Positions 54,624-63,303 of a DNA stretch of 64,000 bases are shown here, in pieces (the first letter of the stretch is position 1; every line of letters begins with the position of its first letter). A program made the translations under genes and the position numbers. This DNA comes from Treponema bryantii (GTDB lineage: Bacteria; Spirochaetota; Spirochaetia; Treponematales; Treponemataceae), in the NCBI RefSeq assembly GCF_900111035.1, contig NZ_FOFU01000011.1, positions 44,161-108,160 of the forward strand, given 5' to 3'. Under the pieces are notes generated by a model that saw only the letters and a program-made list of their open reading frames with translations, was not told the DNA's origin and ran no database searches.

Positions 54624-55214
54624 CTATTCTAATAAAGAATATCCTTCTTGTTTCAATATATCGTAAAGCTCAAAAATAGGCAAGCCGACCGCTCCGGAAT
54701 AAGAGCCTTCAATCTTTGAGATAAAGCAGGATGCAAGACTCTGGATTCTATATCCGCCGGCAGCTCCATGCCATTCACCAGTTTCTACATACCATTCAAT
54801 TTCTTCATTAGTCATTGGAGCAAAAGTAACGTTGGTTTTGCAAAGGCGAGAAATTGTTTTCTTTTCACGGCCGTTATAAAGAACAATTGCAGTTAAAACT
54901 GTATGAGTATTTCCCTGAAGTGCAGAAAGATATTCTACAGCCTGGTCATGATTCTCTGGTTTTCCAATAATCTTGTCATTAAAGAGAATAACTGTATCTG
55001 CTCCGAGAATCCACTGAATTTCCTGACCAACCGGCAGAGAACGAATTACAGCAGAAACTTTTTCCTGTGCAAGTAATTCTGGTATTTGTTCTTTTTCAAT
55101 TGCAGAAGTTAGTGTTTCATCAATATTTGGAATGATAACTCTAAATGGAATCTTAAGCATTTTTAAGATTTCCTGTCTGCGTGGTGAAGATGAGGCGAGG
55201 ATAAATGGTTCCAT
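54624..55214 (-). CDS. maf: Maf-family nucleotide pyrophosphatase
   Basis: 196 residues. Hydrolyses non-canonical nucleoside triphosphates. ILASSSPRRQEILKML is the N-terminal phosphate-binding signature, and GADTVILFNDKIIGKP holds the catalytic Asp. EWYVETGEWHGAAGGYRIQ is also typical. GGAG stands 7 bases before the ATG. It is upstream of rpsB on the same strand. Confidence 0.93.
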   Translation of the reverse strand: MEPFILASSSPRRQEILKMLKIPFRVIIPNIDETLTSAIEKEQIPELLAQEKVSAVIRSLPVGQEIQWILGADTVILFNDKIIGKPENHDQAVEYLSALQGNTHTVLTAIVLYNGREKKTISRLCKTNVTFAPMTNEEIEWYVETGEWHGAAGGYRIQSLASCFISKIEGSYSGAVGLPIFELYDILKQEGYSLLE

Positions 55215-55252
55215 ATTTGCTCCGACGTTATTGTAATTACTTTTTTTATGTT

Positions 55253-55285
55253 AAAAAAAGAGCTGCCTTTCGGAAGCCCTTTTTA
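55253..55285 (-). terminator. Rho-independent terminator of the HEAT-type gene
   Basis: Read on the minus strand: AAAAAGGGCTTCC and GGCAGCTCTTTTTTT fold around a GAAA tetraloop with one wobble and one mismatch, ending in a 7-base U-run. It lies 24 bases after the stop of the secreted repeat protein. Confidence 0.75.
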
Positions 55286-55308
55286 AATATTAGAATTCTA
55301 TTGCAAAA

Positions 55309-56025
55309 TTATTTTGCATCAGAACTGTTTGATTTTTTAGAATCTGAGTTGCTTGAGAGTGTCTTCAAAAGCTTGTATGCCTTCTGTCTTACAGGAGTTA
55401 CATAGTGATAGTCTGTTGAAATACGTGCAACAGCATCAATCATAGTCTTTTTATTTTCTGTTTTATCAGCAAGCATTTCGAAAGCATTAAGAACTTCAAG
55501 TGCAAGTGAACTTGTTGGATTCAAAACCTGATTACGACGGTTAGCAAAAGCGATTGCATCAACAGTTTCATCATTTTCATTGATTCCGATTTCACCAAGA
55601 GATTTTACAGCAGCTGCAATTACCATTGGCTCATTATCTGCAACAGCAATTGAAACTAACATATTCTTAGAATGTTCGGTAGGAACTTTTGCCATAAGCT
55701 TACATGCTTCACGGCGGATTTCTGGGAAGTTGTTATTAAGACGTCCGTTTGTACGAGACTGTGTTGTAAGACCTTCGCCAGCAAGTCGATCAAGTGCCTG
55801 AATCACAGCATCAGAAGTATTACCATCATCAAGTGCAGCCTGAAGGTATTGAAGTGCTACAAGTTTATTATCATATTCATCTGAGTCAGCGAGTGTCATA
55901 ATGATATCGCCATCAACATCATTAAGGTATTCGCTTTCAACAGATGTTTCTTTTTCCTGAGCAAAAGCAAAGCCACATGCGAACATCATTGCAGATGCAA
56001 TAAGAACTTTTCTAGAAAGTTTCAT
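55309..56025 (-). CDS. Secreted HEAT-repeat-like protein
   Basis: 238 residues with a signal peptide (1-22, ACGFAFAQ). Repeated helical pairs such as NFPEIRREACKLMAKVPTEHSKNMLVSIAVADNEPMV and VIAAAVKSLGEIGINENDETV fit HEAT or Armadillo-type repeats. The C-terminus is Ser/Asp-rich. Probably a periplasmic scaffold. A GGAGG Shine-Dalgarno precedes it and a terminator follows, so it may be a single-gene unit. Confidence 0.75.
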   Translation of the reverse strand: MKLSRKVLIASAMMFACGFAFAQEKETSVESEYLNDVDGDIIMTLADSDEYDNKLVALQYLQAALDDGNTSDAVIQALDRLAGEGLTTQSRTNGRLNNNFPEIRREACKLMAKVPTEHSKNMLVSIAVADNEPMVIAAAVKSLGEIGINENDETVDAIAFANRRNQVLNPTSSLALEVLNAFEMLADKTENKKTMIDAVARISTDYHYVTPVRQKAYKLLKTLSSNSDSKKSNSSDAK

Positions 56026-56100
56026 TAAAAATTCCTCCGTAATTGGTCATAGACCTAATATAATAATTATAGAATATACTAGCCAAAAAATCAACGAAAA

Positions 56101-56736
56101 TTACACGCGGTCTAACTGAACGTACCATTTACCGTTTACTTTTATGAACTGATAATATCTTGTAATACTTCCGTCCTCATGTACCTGAACGGCCTTTGTA
56201 TTTGTCTTCGAGATATATCTGATTTCTGTAATCTCACGGTTATGACGTGAAGGAATGAAAACATACTTAAAATAGTCACCAATTCCATTCAAAACGATAG
56301 CTTTATTAGGAAGTTTTTTATTTACTTTTCTGATGTTTACAGGATTTGAATAGAAATTTTTAGAGTCTTTATCAACATATTTAAGCCATGCTTCAACATC
56401 TTCTTTTTCCATTACTTTCTGAAGTTCTTTGATGATACGGAGAATTTCAGCCTTATCTTCTGTGAATTCGTCTTTTGTTACAAATTCATCAGCAGAAAGA
56501 GCCTGTGTAGAACGCAGATATTCTTCTTCATCTTCTTCCTGAATAGAAACATCTTCATTAATCAATTCAACATCTTCTTCAACTTCTGTAACGTCTTCAG
56601 TGTCTTCAACTTCTAAGCTTTGTGTTTCTTCCACAACAGGTGCTTCAGGCTTAGTATCTTCTACCTGAGGCTTTGAGCCACATGAAATTAAACAAACTCC
56701 GAGTATAAGTGAAATTAAAACATAAATCTTCTTCAT
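56101..56736 (-). CDS. Lipoprotein of unknown function
   Basis: 211 residues. The lipobox LISC (C19) follows a hydrophobic signal. Residues about 30-75 are almost all Glu/Asp/Val (VEEDVELINEDVSIQEEDEEEY), a flexible acidic linker. The C-terminal domain (about 90-211) ends ITRYYQFIKVNGKWYVQLDRV, like the tail of NTF2-fold proteins, and so may be a small ligand-binding domain. It has its own promoter with no leader (see the promoter entry). Confidence 0.75.
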   Translation of the reverse strand: MKKIYVLISLILGVCLISCGSKPQVEDTKPEAPVVEETQSLEVEDTEDVTEVEEDVELINEDVSIQEEDEEEYLRSTQALSADEFVTKDEFTEDKAEILRIIKELQKVMEKEDVEAWLKYVDKDSKNFYSNPVNIRKVNKKLPNKAIVLNGIGDYFKYVFIPSRHNREITEIRYISKTNTKAVQVHEDGSITRYYQFIKVNGKWYVQLDRV

Positions 56737-56742
56737 GCGGTA

Positions 56743-56771
56743 ATTCTACATCTATTGCCCGTTTTCGTCAA
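56743..56771 (-). promoter_or_regulatory. Sigma70-type promoter of the lipoprotein gene, leaderless candidate
   Basis: On the minus strand: -35 TTGACG (56766-56771, 5 of 6 consensus), a 17-base spacer, and -10 TAGAAT (56743-56748). Only 6 bases separate the -10 from the ATG, and none form a Shine-Dalgarno. Confidence 0.7.
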
Positions 56772-56791
56772 ATAAGATAGATTACTTATAT

Positions 56792-57268
56792 ATGGTAAAA
56801 GCTGTATTTGCAGGGTCATTTGATCCTCCTACAAATGGACATTTAGATATTATTAAAAGAGCATCTGGACTTTTTGAAAGTGTAGATGTAGTTGTTTCTG
56901 TAAATCCCGAAAAAAAGACAATGTTCTCTGAAGAAGAAAGAGTTCAGTTTTTAAAGGAACTGATTAAACCATTCGGAAATGTTTCTGTTCATTCATATAA
57001 AGGTATCATTGTAAATTATGCAAAAGAAGTTGGTGCTAAAGTTTTAGTAAGGGGAGTGCGCTCTGCTAACGATTTTGGTTACGAATTTGAACTTGCATTG
57101 ATGAATCAGAATTTGAATCCAGATATTGAAACTGTATTCCTTCAGTCAAAAGAAAAATATGCAATCGTAAAATCTTCATCAATAAAGCAGCTGGCTCAGT
57201 TCGGCGGTGATATTTCCCGTATGGTTCCATCTATTGTGGCAGATGCATTAAAAAAGAAATATGAATAA
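56792..57268 (+). CDS. coaD: Phosphopantetheine adenylyltransferase
   Basis: 158 residues. Penultimate step of coenzyme A synthesis. AGSFDPPTNGHLDIIKRA holds the nucleotidyltransferase T/HxGH motif; LVRGVRSANDFGYEFELALMN and IVKSSSIKQLAQFGGDI are CoaD signatures (the latter the ISST-type loop). There is no Shine-Dalgarno before the ATG. The next genes, rpmF and acpP, have their own promoter. Confidence 0.96.
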   Translation: MVKAVFAGSFDPPTNGHLDIIKRASGLFESVDVVVSVNPEKKTMFSEEERVQFLKELIKPFGNVSVHSYKGIIVNYAKEVGAKVLVRGVRSANDFGYEFELALMNQNLNPDIETVFLQSKEKYAIVKSSSIKQLAQFGGDISRMVPSIVADALKKKYE

Positions 57269-57311
57269 TTCCCGTAACGGGGAATTTAAATGACAAAATT
57301 TGAAATTTTGT

Positions 57312-57339
57312 TTGACAAACGGTGTTAATTTGATATAAT
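57312..57339 (+). promoter_or_regulatory. Strong sigma70-type promoter of rpmF-acpP
   Basis: -35 TTGACA (57312-57317, perfect), a 16-base spacer, and -10 TATAAT (57334-57339, perfect). The leader to rpmF is about 70 bases, unlike the leaderless candidates elsewhere in the window. Confidence 0.85.
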
Positions 57340-57414
57340 AGATTGACATTCAGATTGGAATTGTTGTATATTAAACTTCAGTTATATCTGATAAATTATA
57401 GTGAGGTTATATAT

Positions 57415-57603
57415 ATGGCAGTACCAAGAAGTAAAACATCAAAGGCCGTAACAAAAAGACGTCAGACAATCAACATGAAACTTAAGGCACCACAGCTTGT
57501 TGAATGCAGCAACTGCGGAAACCTTGTACAGTCTCATCACGTTTGTCCAAAATGTGGTTTCTACCGCGGACGCCAGGTTATCACACCTGAAGTTAATGGC
57601 TAA
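57415..57603 (+). CDS. rpmF: 50S ribosomal protein L32
   Basis: 62 residues starting MAVPRSKTSKAVTKRRQT, the standard L32 N-terminus. Two pairs of cysteines (CSNCGN and CPKCG) form the zinc ribbon. The frame is open 72 bases upstream, but the family start and the GAGG 8 bases before it fix 57415. It lies 18 bases from acpP. Confidence 0.96.
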   Translation: MAVPRSKTSKAVTKRRQTINMKLKAPQLVECSNCGNLVQSHHVCPKCGFYRGRQVITPEVNG

Positions 57604-57621
57604 TTCTTAGGAGTAAAAAGA

Positions 57622-57861
57622 ATGGACGAATTGTTTGAAAAAATCCAGAAGCTTATTGCTGACAAATTGGAAATCGACGAAGGAAAGATTACTTTGGATT
57701 CTTCTTTCAGAAACGATCTTGGAGCAGATAGCCTTGATACTTATGAATTGGTATATGCTATCGAAGAAGAATTGGGAGTTAGCATCCCAGATGAAAAAGC
57801 AAACGAATTCGAAACTGTTCGCGACGCTTATGATTTCATCAAGTCTGAACAGGGCAAATAA
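57622..57861 (+). CDS. acpP: Acyl carrier protein
   Basis: 79 residues, acidic. LGADSLDTYELVYAIEEELGV includes the phosphopantetheine Ser (S37) in the DSL motif. It carries fatty-acid intermediates. A TTAGGAG ribosome-binding sequence precedes it. The rpmF-acpP-rnc order is common in bacteria. Confidence 0.97.
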   Translation: MDELFEKIQKLIADKLEIDEGKITLDSSFRNDLGADSLDTYELVYAIEEELGVSIPDEKANEFETVRDAYDFIKSEQGK

Positions 57862-57886
57862 GTCTTTAGACTAAGATAAAGCGTAG

Positions 57887-57919
57887 AAAGCACAAGTATT
57901 AAACTTGTGCTTTTTTTTT
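57887..57919 (+). terminator. Rho-independent terminator after acpP
   Basis: AAAGCACAAGT pairs with ACTTGTGCTTT around a 5-base loop and runs into a long U-tract. It ends only about 10 bases before the rnc start, so rnc must depend on read-through or on a promoter inside acpP. Confidence 0.9.
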
Positions 57920-57929
57920 CGGAAAAAAA

Positions 57930-58625
57930 ATGGAACTTGCAAAACAACGTAAAAAAGAACTGTCTGATTTTTGTAACAGGGTAGGAATAAAATTTAAGAA
58001 GCTTGAGCATTTAGATCAGGCCTTTCATCATCGTTCACTTACAAATGAAGCACACGGAGTGAAAAATAATGAGCGGCTTGAATTCCTTGGCGACTCAGTA
58101 CTTGGAATGGTAACTGCTGCCTATCTGTATAATAATTTAGACAATCCTGAAGGTGATTTAGCAAAAATTAAATCCGCTGTAGTTTCGGAAAAAGCTCTTG
58201 CTCCTGTAGCAATTAAGTTTGGAATAGACAAGCTATTGATGCTCGGTCACGGTGAAGAGATGAGCGGTGGCCGCACAAAGCCTGCAATTCTTGCTGACTG
58301 TATGGAAGCAATTATCGGCGCTTATTATCTTGATTCAGGATACAAGGCTGCAGAAGCATATGTACTTTCTTTTATTGAACCTGCTGTAAAAGAAACTTTT
58401 TCACAGGGAGTAAAAGACTTTAAAACACAGCTTCAGGAAAAATATCAGAAAAAAACAAAAAAATGTCCTCAGTATGAACTGGTTTCTAAAACAGGTCCAG
58501 ATCATGATCAGACATTTAAAGTTTGTGTTCATTTAGGTGATAAAGTATTCGGTCCGGTAACTGCTAAATCAAAAAAAGAAGCAGAACAACTGGCTGCAAA
58601 ACTCGCTTTAGACTCTTTTAATTAA
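57930..58625 (+). CDS. rnc: Ribonuclease III
   Basis: 231 residues. Cuts double-stranded RNA in rRNA and mRNA processing. NNERLEFLGDSVLGMVTAAYLY is the RNase III signature with the catalytic acidic residues, and ADCMEAIIGAYYLDSGY is the second catalytic segment. The C-terminal double-stranded RNA-binding domain (about 160-230) ends KSKKEAEQLAAKLALDSF. The start follows the acpP terminator closely, with only an A-rich stretch and GGA before the ATG. Confidence 0.95.
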   Translation: MELAKQRKKELSDFCNRVGIKFKKLEHLDQAFHHRSLTNEAHGVKNNERLEFLGDSVLGMVTAAYLYNNLDNPEGDLAKIKSAVVSEKALAPVAIKFGIDKLLMLGHGEEMSGGRTKPAILADCMEAIIGAYYLDSGYKAAEAYVLSFIEPAVKETFSQGVKDFKTQLQEKYQKKTKKCPQYELVSKTGPDHDQTFKVCVHLGDKVFGPVTAKSKKEAEQLAAKLALDSFN

Positions 58626-58630
58626 ATTTT

Positions 58631-58659
58631 TTTACTTATTTAATAACATCTGATATAAT
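58631..58659 (+). promoter_or_regulatory. Sigma70-type promoter of the cyclase gene, leaderless candidate
   Basis: -35 TTTACT (58631-58636), a 17-base spacer, and -10 TATAAT (58654-58659). The ATG begins 7 bases after the -10 ends. No Shine-Dalgarno is present. Confidence 0.6.
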
Positions 58660-58665
58660 AGGTTT

Positions 58666-61557
58666 ATGAATAATAAAAACCTATTTATCAGCTTTTTCAT
58701 CAAATTAATCATTTTTTTAGTTTTCGGAGTTTTATTTTATTCTGGTATATTTTCAAAACTCGATTTCCGTTTATATGATTCTTTACTAACACAAAGAAAA
58801 GAACCTGCTGCAGATCCAAACATCATGCTCGTAAAAATTGATGACTATGCAATTAAAGAGCTTGGTGAGTGGCCATGGGGACGCGATACTATTGCTGACG
58901 CATTGTTACGCATGAAAGAACTTGGTGTTGATACAGCAATCTTCGATATTGAGTATATTTCACCAACTAAAAACGGTATTGCTCCTGCAGCCGAACAGAA
59001 AATCTTCAAGCAGGTTTACGCAACAGAAGATACAATAAATGAACTTATCAGTCAGCTTTCTGCTGCAATAAATGCAGGCTATGTACGGGCTTCAGAAGTT
59101 CCTGCTCTTGTCAGCGAAATGATAGCTGAAAATATTGAGCCTACTTTTGAAAATCTCCAGACCTATATTGCAGAAAACATGTCGCGCGATAACGATGAGT
59201 ATTTTGCACGTTGTCTTCAGTTCTTTGGAAAGGTATATCTTACAATCAATCATGATAATTTAGGTTATGATATCACAAATGAAGATAAGCAATATATCAT
59301 TAAAAGAATGCTTACAGATAAGATAGAAGATGTTTCAAATCTTGTAGAACTGGGAAATGAATATACATCAATTTCAACAGGTGAGGAACGTGGTTTTAAT
59401 CCTGCAATGAATAAACTGATGACACGTGCTCATGGTGCAAACTTTACAAACTCTGTAGTAGACAGTGATGGTGTTCGCAGAAGAATACAGCTCCTTGTAA
59501 AGTTCAATGATACTTATATCAATCAGCTTGCTTTTGGTCCATTTCTTGAAATTGCTGATTCTAATACTCTTGTACGAGAAAAAGATTATCTTATTGTAAA
59601 AAATGCAAAAAATGTTTATACAGGAAAACGAAAAGATTTAAAAATTCCGCTTGATTCTAATGGCCGACTTATAATAAATTACCGCCATGGTTCAAGTGAC
59701 GAATCCTTTAAAAATGATTCAATCATAAATATCATTCATCTAGATACATTCGAAGAACAGATACTTGTATGTCTTAATAATATTGCTCAGCAGGCCGTTT
59801 ATGAAAATGATGGCTCAGAAATGGAATATACAAGAGCTGCATGGTATTTACTTGATGAATATGATGAAATTACAAATATGAAGGATCAGCTTCTTTCTAA
59901 GTGTACTGGTTTTAATGAAGATGGTTCAGTAATAGATGGAATTACTCCAGATGAATATTCAGAATATTTTAATTTAAGAAATCAGTTTTATAAGGATGTA
60001 AATGAGTTTGCTTTTGCCGGATATCTTGAGACAGTTATACAAAGACTTGATAAACTTGCCAATCAGTTAGATAAAGAAACTGTTGAAGAATTAAAAACAT
60101 ACCTTACAGAAGATTTTGATAATCTGAAATATTTTTCAGATTCCTTTAATGATTTTATGAAGGAATTAAGGGAGCTTTATCAGAATGCATATTGTATTAT
60201 CGGAAATACTGCTACTTCAACAACTGATATTGGAGCAACTCCTTACATTACTAAATATATGAACGTTGGTATTCACGCTAATGTTTTGAATACACTCTTA
60301 AACGAAGATTTTATCTATAACGTAAGATGGCAGTGGGGCTTTTTACTTGCATTCGCTCTTTCTATTTTTATGCTTACTTTTATTAAGGCTTCAAATGCAA
60401 AACAGAATATCATTACCTTCATTGCATATCTTATTTATTGTCTTGTATGGGGCGGATTATTTGTTTTCAGTAAATATTATATTCAATTTATTGGAACAAT
60501 TTTGTGTCTGGTCGTAGACCTGGCTGCCGGAATTGGTTACCGCTTCTTCCTTAGTAATAAAGAAAAGCAGTTCATTACACAGATTGCTTCTTCTTTTGCC
60601 AACAAGGATACCGTTAATGAACTTCGTAAAAATCCGGATGCATTCAAAACAGAAGGTCAGAAAAAATGTATTACAGCGCTTTTCTCTGATATTCAGAAAT
60701 TCTCAACACTCAGTGAAAGCATTGGTAAACTTTATGGTGATGAAGGACCAAACAAGTTAATTGAGATTCTCAATGAATACCTTGGACAGATGTCAAATGA
60801 GATTCTGCGAAACAGTGGTAACATCGATAAATATGAAGGTGATGCGATTATCTCAATGTTTGGTGCTCCAGACCCTATGAATGCTCATACGCCGGAAGAA
60901 TGGGCATATCTTTGTCTTGATTCTGCAATCAGAATGAAAAAAGTAGAAGTTGAGTTTAACCAAAAGCATGCTGATTTGTTTGAACCTAAAGAGATTACTC
61001 ATGAAGATGGAAGAAAAGAAATAATTCAGCTTAAACCTCTTCAAACCCGTATCGGTGTAAACTCGGGTGAAGCCTTTGTAGGTCTTATGGGAAGTAAAAC
61101 CGATACCTTCAGTAAGCTTAATTACACTATGATTGGAGATACAGTAAACCTCGCAAGCCGTCTTGAAGGTGTAAATAAAGCTTATGGTTCATGGATTATG
61201 TGTTCTGATGATACCTGGAATATGGCTGATTCTGGTGCACATAAAGGAACAATTGCTGCAAAGCGTCTTGATCAGGTTAGAGTAGTCGGTCGCTCAACTC
61301 CAGTTCAGTTATACAGTATTGTGGGTTTTACAAACGAACTTACACAAGAACAGAGTGAACAGATTGATGTTTTCCACGCCGCTCTGGATAAATACCTTAC
61401 ACGTGATTTTGCAAATGCAGGTAAATTATTCATGCAGGCCAATTCTATGTGCGGCGGTGATCCGATTGCACTTGTTTTTGCAGACCGCTGTAAGAACTTT
61501 ATAGAAAATGGCGTAGCAGATGACTGGGACGGCGTAATTAATATGACTTCAAAATAA
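58666..61557 (+). CDS. CHASE2-domain class III adenylate cyclase
   Basis: 963 residues. One membrane segment (about 10-30), then an extracytoplasmic CHASE2-type sensor (about 35-545; IMLVKIDDYAIKELGEWPWGRDTIADAL, FDIEY), then three membrane segments (about 553-629), and a class III cyclase domain (about 665-880). Metal Asps are D675 (ALFSDIQKFS) and D726 (YEGDAIIS). K722 and the D/T pair at 825-826 (MIGDTVNLASRLEG) fit ATP rather than GTP as substrate; R832 is the transition-state Arg. The sensor is much longer than the usual 300 residues, with large insertions at about 105-250 and 360-500. Confidence 0.9.
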   Translation: MNNKNLFISFFIKLIIFLVFGVLFYSGIFSKLDFRLYDSLLTQRKEPAADPNIMLVKIDDYAIKELGEWPWGRDTIADALLRMKELGVDTAIFDIEYISPTKNGIAPAAEQKIFKQVYATEDTINELISQLSAAINAGYVRASEVPALVSEMIAENIEPTFENLQTYIAENMSRDNDEYFARCLQFFGKVYLTINHDNLGYDITNEDKQYIIKRMLTDKIEDVSNLVELGNEYTSISTGEERGFNPAMNKLMTRAHGANFTNSVVDSDGVRRRIQLLVKFNDTYINQLAFGPFLEIADSNTLVREKDYLIVKNAKNVYTGKRKDLKIPLDSNGRLIINYRHGSSDESFKNDSIINIIHLDTFEEQILVCLNNIAQQAVYENDGSEMEYTRAAWYLLDEYDEITNMKDQLLSKCTGFNEDGSVIDGITPDEYSEYFNLRNQFYKDVNEFAFAGYLETVIQRLDKLANQLDKETVEELKTYLTEDFDNLKYFSDSFNDFMKELRELYQNAYCIIGNTATSTTDIGATPYITKYMNVGIHANVLNTLLNEDFIYNVRWQWGFLLAFALSIFMLTFIKASNAKQNIITFIAYLIYCLVWGGLFVFSKYYIQFIGTILCLVVDLAAGIGYRFFLSNKEKQFITQIASSFANKDTVNELRKNPDAFKTEGQKKCITALFSDIQKFSTLSESIGKLYGDEGPNKLIEILNEYLGQMSNEILRNSGNIDKYEGDAIISMFGAPDPMNAHTPEEWAYLCLDSAIRMKKVEVEFNQKHADLFEPKEITHEDGRKEIIQLKPLQTRIGVNSGEAFVGLMGSKTDTFSKLNYTMIGDTVNLASRLEGVNKAYGSWIMCSDDTWNMADSGAHKGTIAAKRLDQVRVVGRSTPVQLYSIVGFTNELTQEQSEQIDVFHAALDKYLTRDFANAGKLFMQANSMCGGDPIALVFADRCKNFIENGVADDWDGVINMTSK

Positions 61558-61578
61558 GTAAAAAAGAGGAAAAGATTT

Positions 61579-63300
61579 ATGAAAAAATTATTGTTTCTTG
61601 CATGGAGCTTATCAATATTATTACTTGCATCTTGTAGTAATGATATCCAGAAAGAGGGATATAAAAATTCTCTATACCCATTTCCAACAAATGGAAAAGA
61701 GACATTCGTGGTAATTCAGAATCAAACTTTAAAAGATTTTGAAAGGATTTTGAAAACTGAAACTACTTACAAGGAAATTGTAGCAAAATACATCAAAGAT
61801 AAAAAGGCTCAGGGGAAAACTGTAATAATTCCAAGAGACCATAAAGATTATAAAATTGATATGAATGCATTGAAGACTTATAATTCAAATCCTTTTAAAA
61901 AGGTTATGAATAAAAAGTCTGGAAGTTGGGAAGTAAATTTTCAAATTACAAAAGATGGAATATTACAGGATAAGAAGCTTTATGATTTAGATAAGAATTT
62001 TTCGCCTGATGACTATGATCCAATTAAAAAAACATTCTATTCAGAAGTATCTCCAGGAGTAACAGGAACGGATTATACAGAAGATTGTGAATTATATGCT
62101 GTTGGTGATTATTGTTATGTCTGGTATAAAAATGAGCCGAATAAATCAATGTATATATTACCTGAAGATTGCAGAATATTAGCTGAAAAATTTGATGATA
62201 TCTATAAACAGGAAACTTACATATTTGGTTCTAATATCCCAGAATTTAAGGATGAAGCAAAAGAATTGTTAGAAGATGCTTTTATTACAGTAGATCCAAA
62301 TAAAACAAAAATACATATTATTGTTTACGATTTGAATAATGATTTTGATAAAGAGTCAAATGCTGTTTTGATGGGCTATTTCTGGCCTTTAGATTTTTTT
62401 AAAAATGAATATCTTGCAGAAATTAAAGACTTAAAATCTTCGAATGAATGTGAATGCATTCATATTGATAGTCAAATGCTTTATACCAGAATAGAAGACA
62501 TTTATTCAACACTTGGACATGAATTCCAGCATTTACTTCATTTTGTAAATAAATCATTGAATACATATGATGGAGGATTTATAATGCAAAAGTCTAGTAC
62601 ATGGTTTAATGAATTGATGTCTATGGTTTGTGAAGATATTATGCTGGAACAGTTAGGTATCTCACCTGAGGCAGGTCCTCAGAATAGATTAGATTTGTTT
62701 TGTGAAACTTTTAATTCTGGTTTCGAAACATGGTTAGATACAGATTATGTATTAATATCTTATGCAAATACATATGCTTTTGGTGCTTTTCTTTTAAGAA
62801 ACTGGGGAATTGATTGTATTAGGGCTATTGCTCTAAATGAATATATAGATGAAAAAGCAATTATTGAGGCTGTAAAAACTCGTGATGAATCAATCAATAA
62901 TTTTACTCAGTTACAGGAATTGTTTTATGAAGTAATGTTGTATCCAACTTCATCAACAAAACATACATTAAATAAATCAGTTTCTGAAACATATACAATT
63001 AGAGGAGAGGAAGTAAAATTTAATTGTAATGCTATTAATCTTAATGATTATATAATCTACAGCTCAGATGATATGAATTCTGATATGGCAGAATTGTTGT
63101 ATGGTGGAAAATCCAGTACTTCTTATAAGGGGCCAGTTCTTTTTAATGAATGTTTTGTGAATAATATAAATAACGGTACTGAATATATTGGACCTAGAGG
63201 AACATTGATAATTCATTATGATGCTGATAAAGAATATATAGAAATTCCAAATAACTGGTCAGATAAGCTTAAGTTTATCCCTGTGCAACTGGAGCAATAA
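61579..63300 (+). CDS. Lipoprotein with M30-like zinc-peptidase motif
   Basis: 573 residues. The lipobox ASC places the acylated Cys at C19. The zinc motif HEFQH is at 314-318 (STLGHEFQHLLHF), with E345 in STWFNELMSMVCED as likely third ligand. This arrangement resembles peptidase family M30 (hyicolysin-like). The N-terminal 300 residues are unrecognised. It follows the cyclase by 21 bases with a GAGGAAAAG ribosome-binding sequence. It could act on host or dietary protein; the substrate is unknown. Confidence 0.8.
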   Translation: MKKLLFLAWSLSILLLASCSNDIQKEGYKNSLYPFPTNGKETFVVIQNQTLKDFERILKTETTYKEIVAKYIKDKKAQGKTVIIPRDHKDYKIDMNALKTYNSNPFKKVMNKKSGSWEVNFQITKDGILQDKKLYDLDKNFSPDDYDPIKKTFYSEVSPGVTGTDYTEDCELYAVGDYCYVWYKNEPNKSMYILPEDCRILAEKFDDIYKQETYIFGSNIPEFKDEAKELLEDAFITVDPNKTKIHIIVYDLNNDFDKESNAVLMGYFWPLDFFKNEYLAEIKDLKSSNECECIHIDSQMLYTRIEDIYSTLGHEFQHLLHFVNKSLNTYDGGFIMQKSSTWFNELMSMVCEDIMLEQLGISPEAGPQNRLDLFCETFNSGFETWLDTDYVLISYANTYAFGAFLLRNWGIDCIRAIALNEYIDEKAIIEAVKTRDESINNFTQLQELFYEVMLYPTSSTKHTLNKSVSETYTIRGEEVKFNCNAINLNDYIIYSSDDMNSDMAELLYGGKSSTSYKGPVLFNECFVNNINNGTEYIGPRGTLIIHYDADKEYIEIPNNWSDKLKFIPVQLEQ

Positions 63301-63303
63301 GTT

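Noticed and set aside
57267..57311. Two hairpins after coaD (AATTCCC/GGGAATT and ACAAAAT/ATTTTGT) as terminators
   Set aside because: Neither is followed by a proper U-run, and the second touches the rpmF -35 box; not called as terminators.
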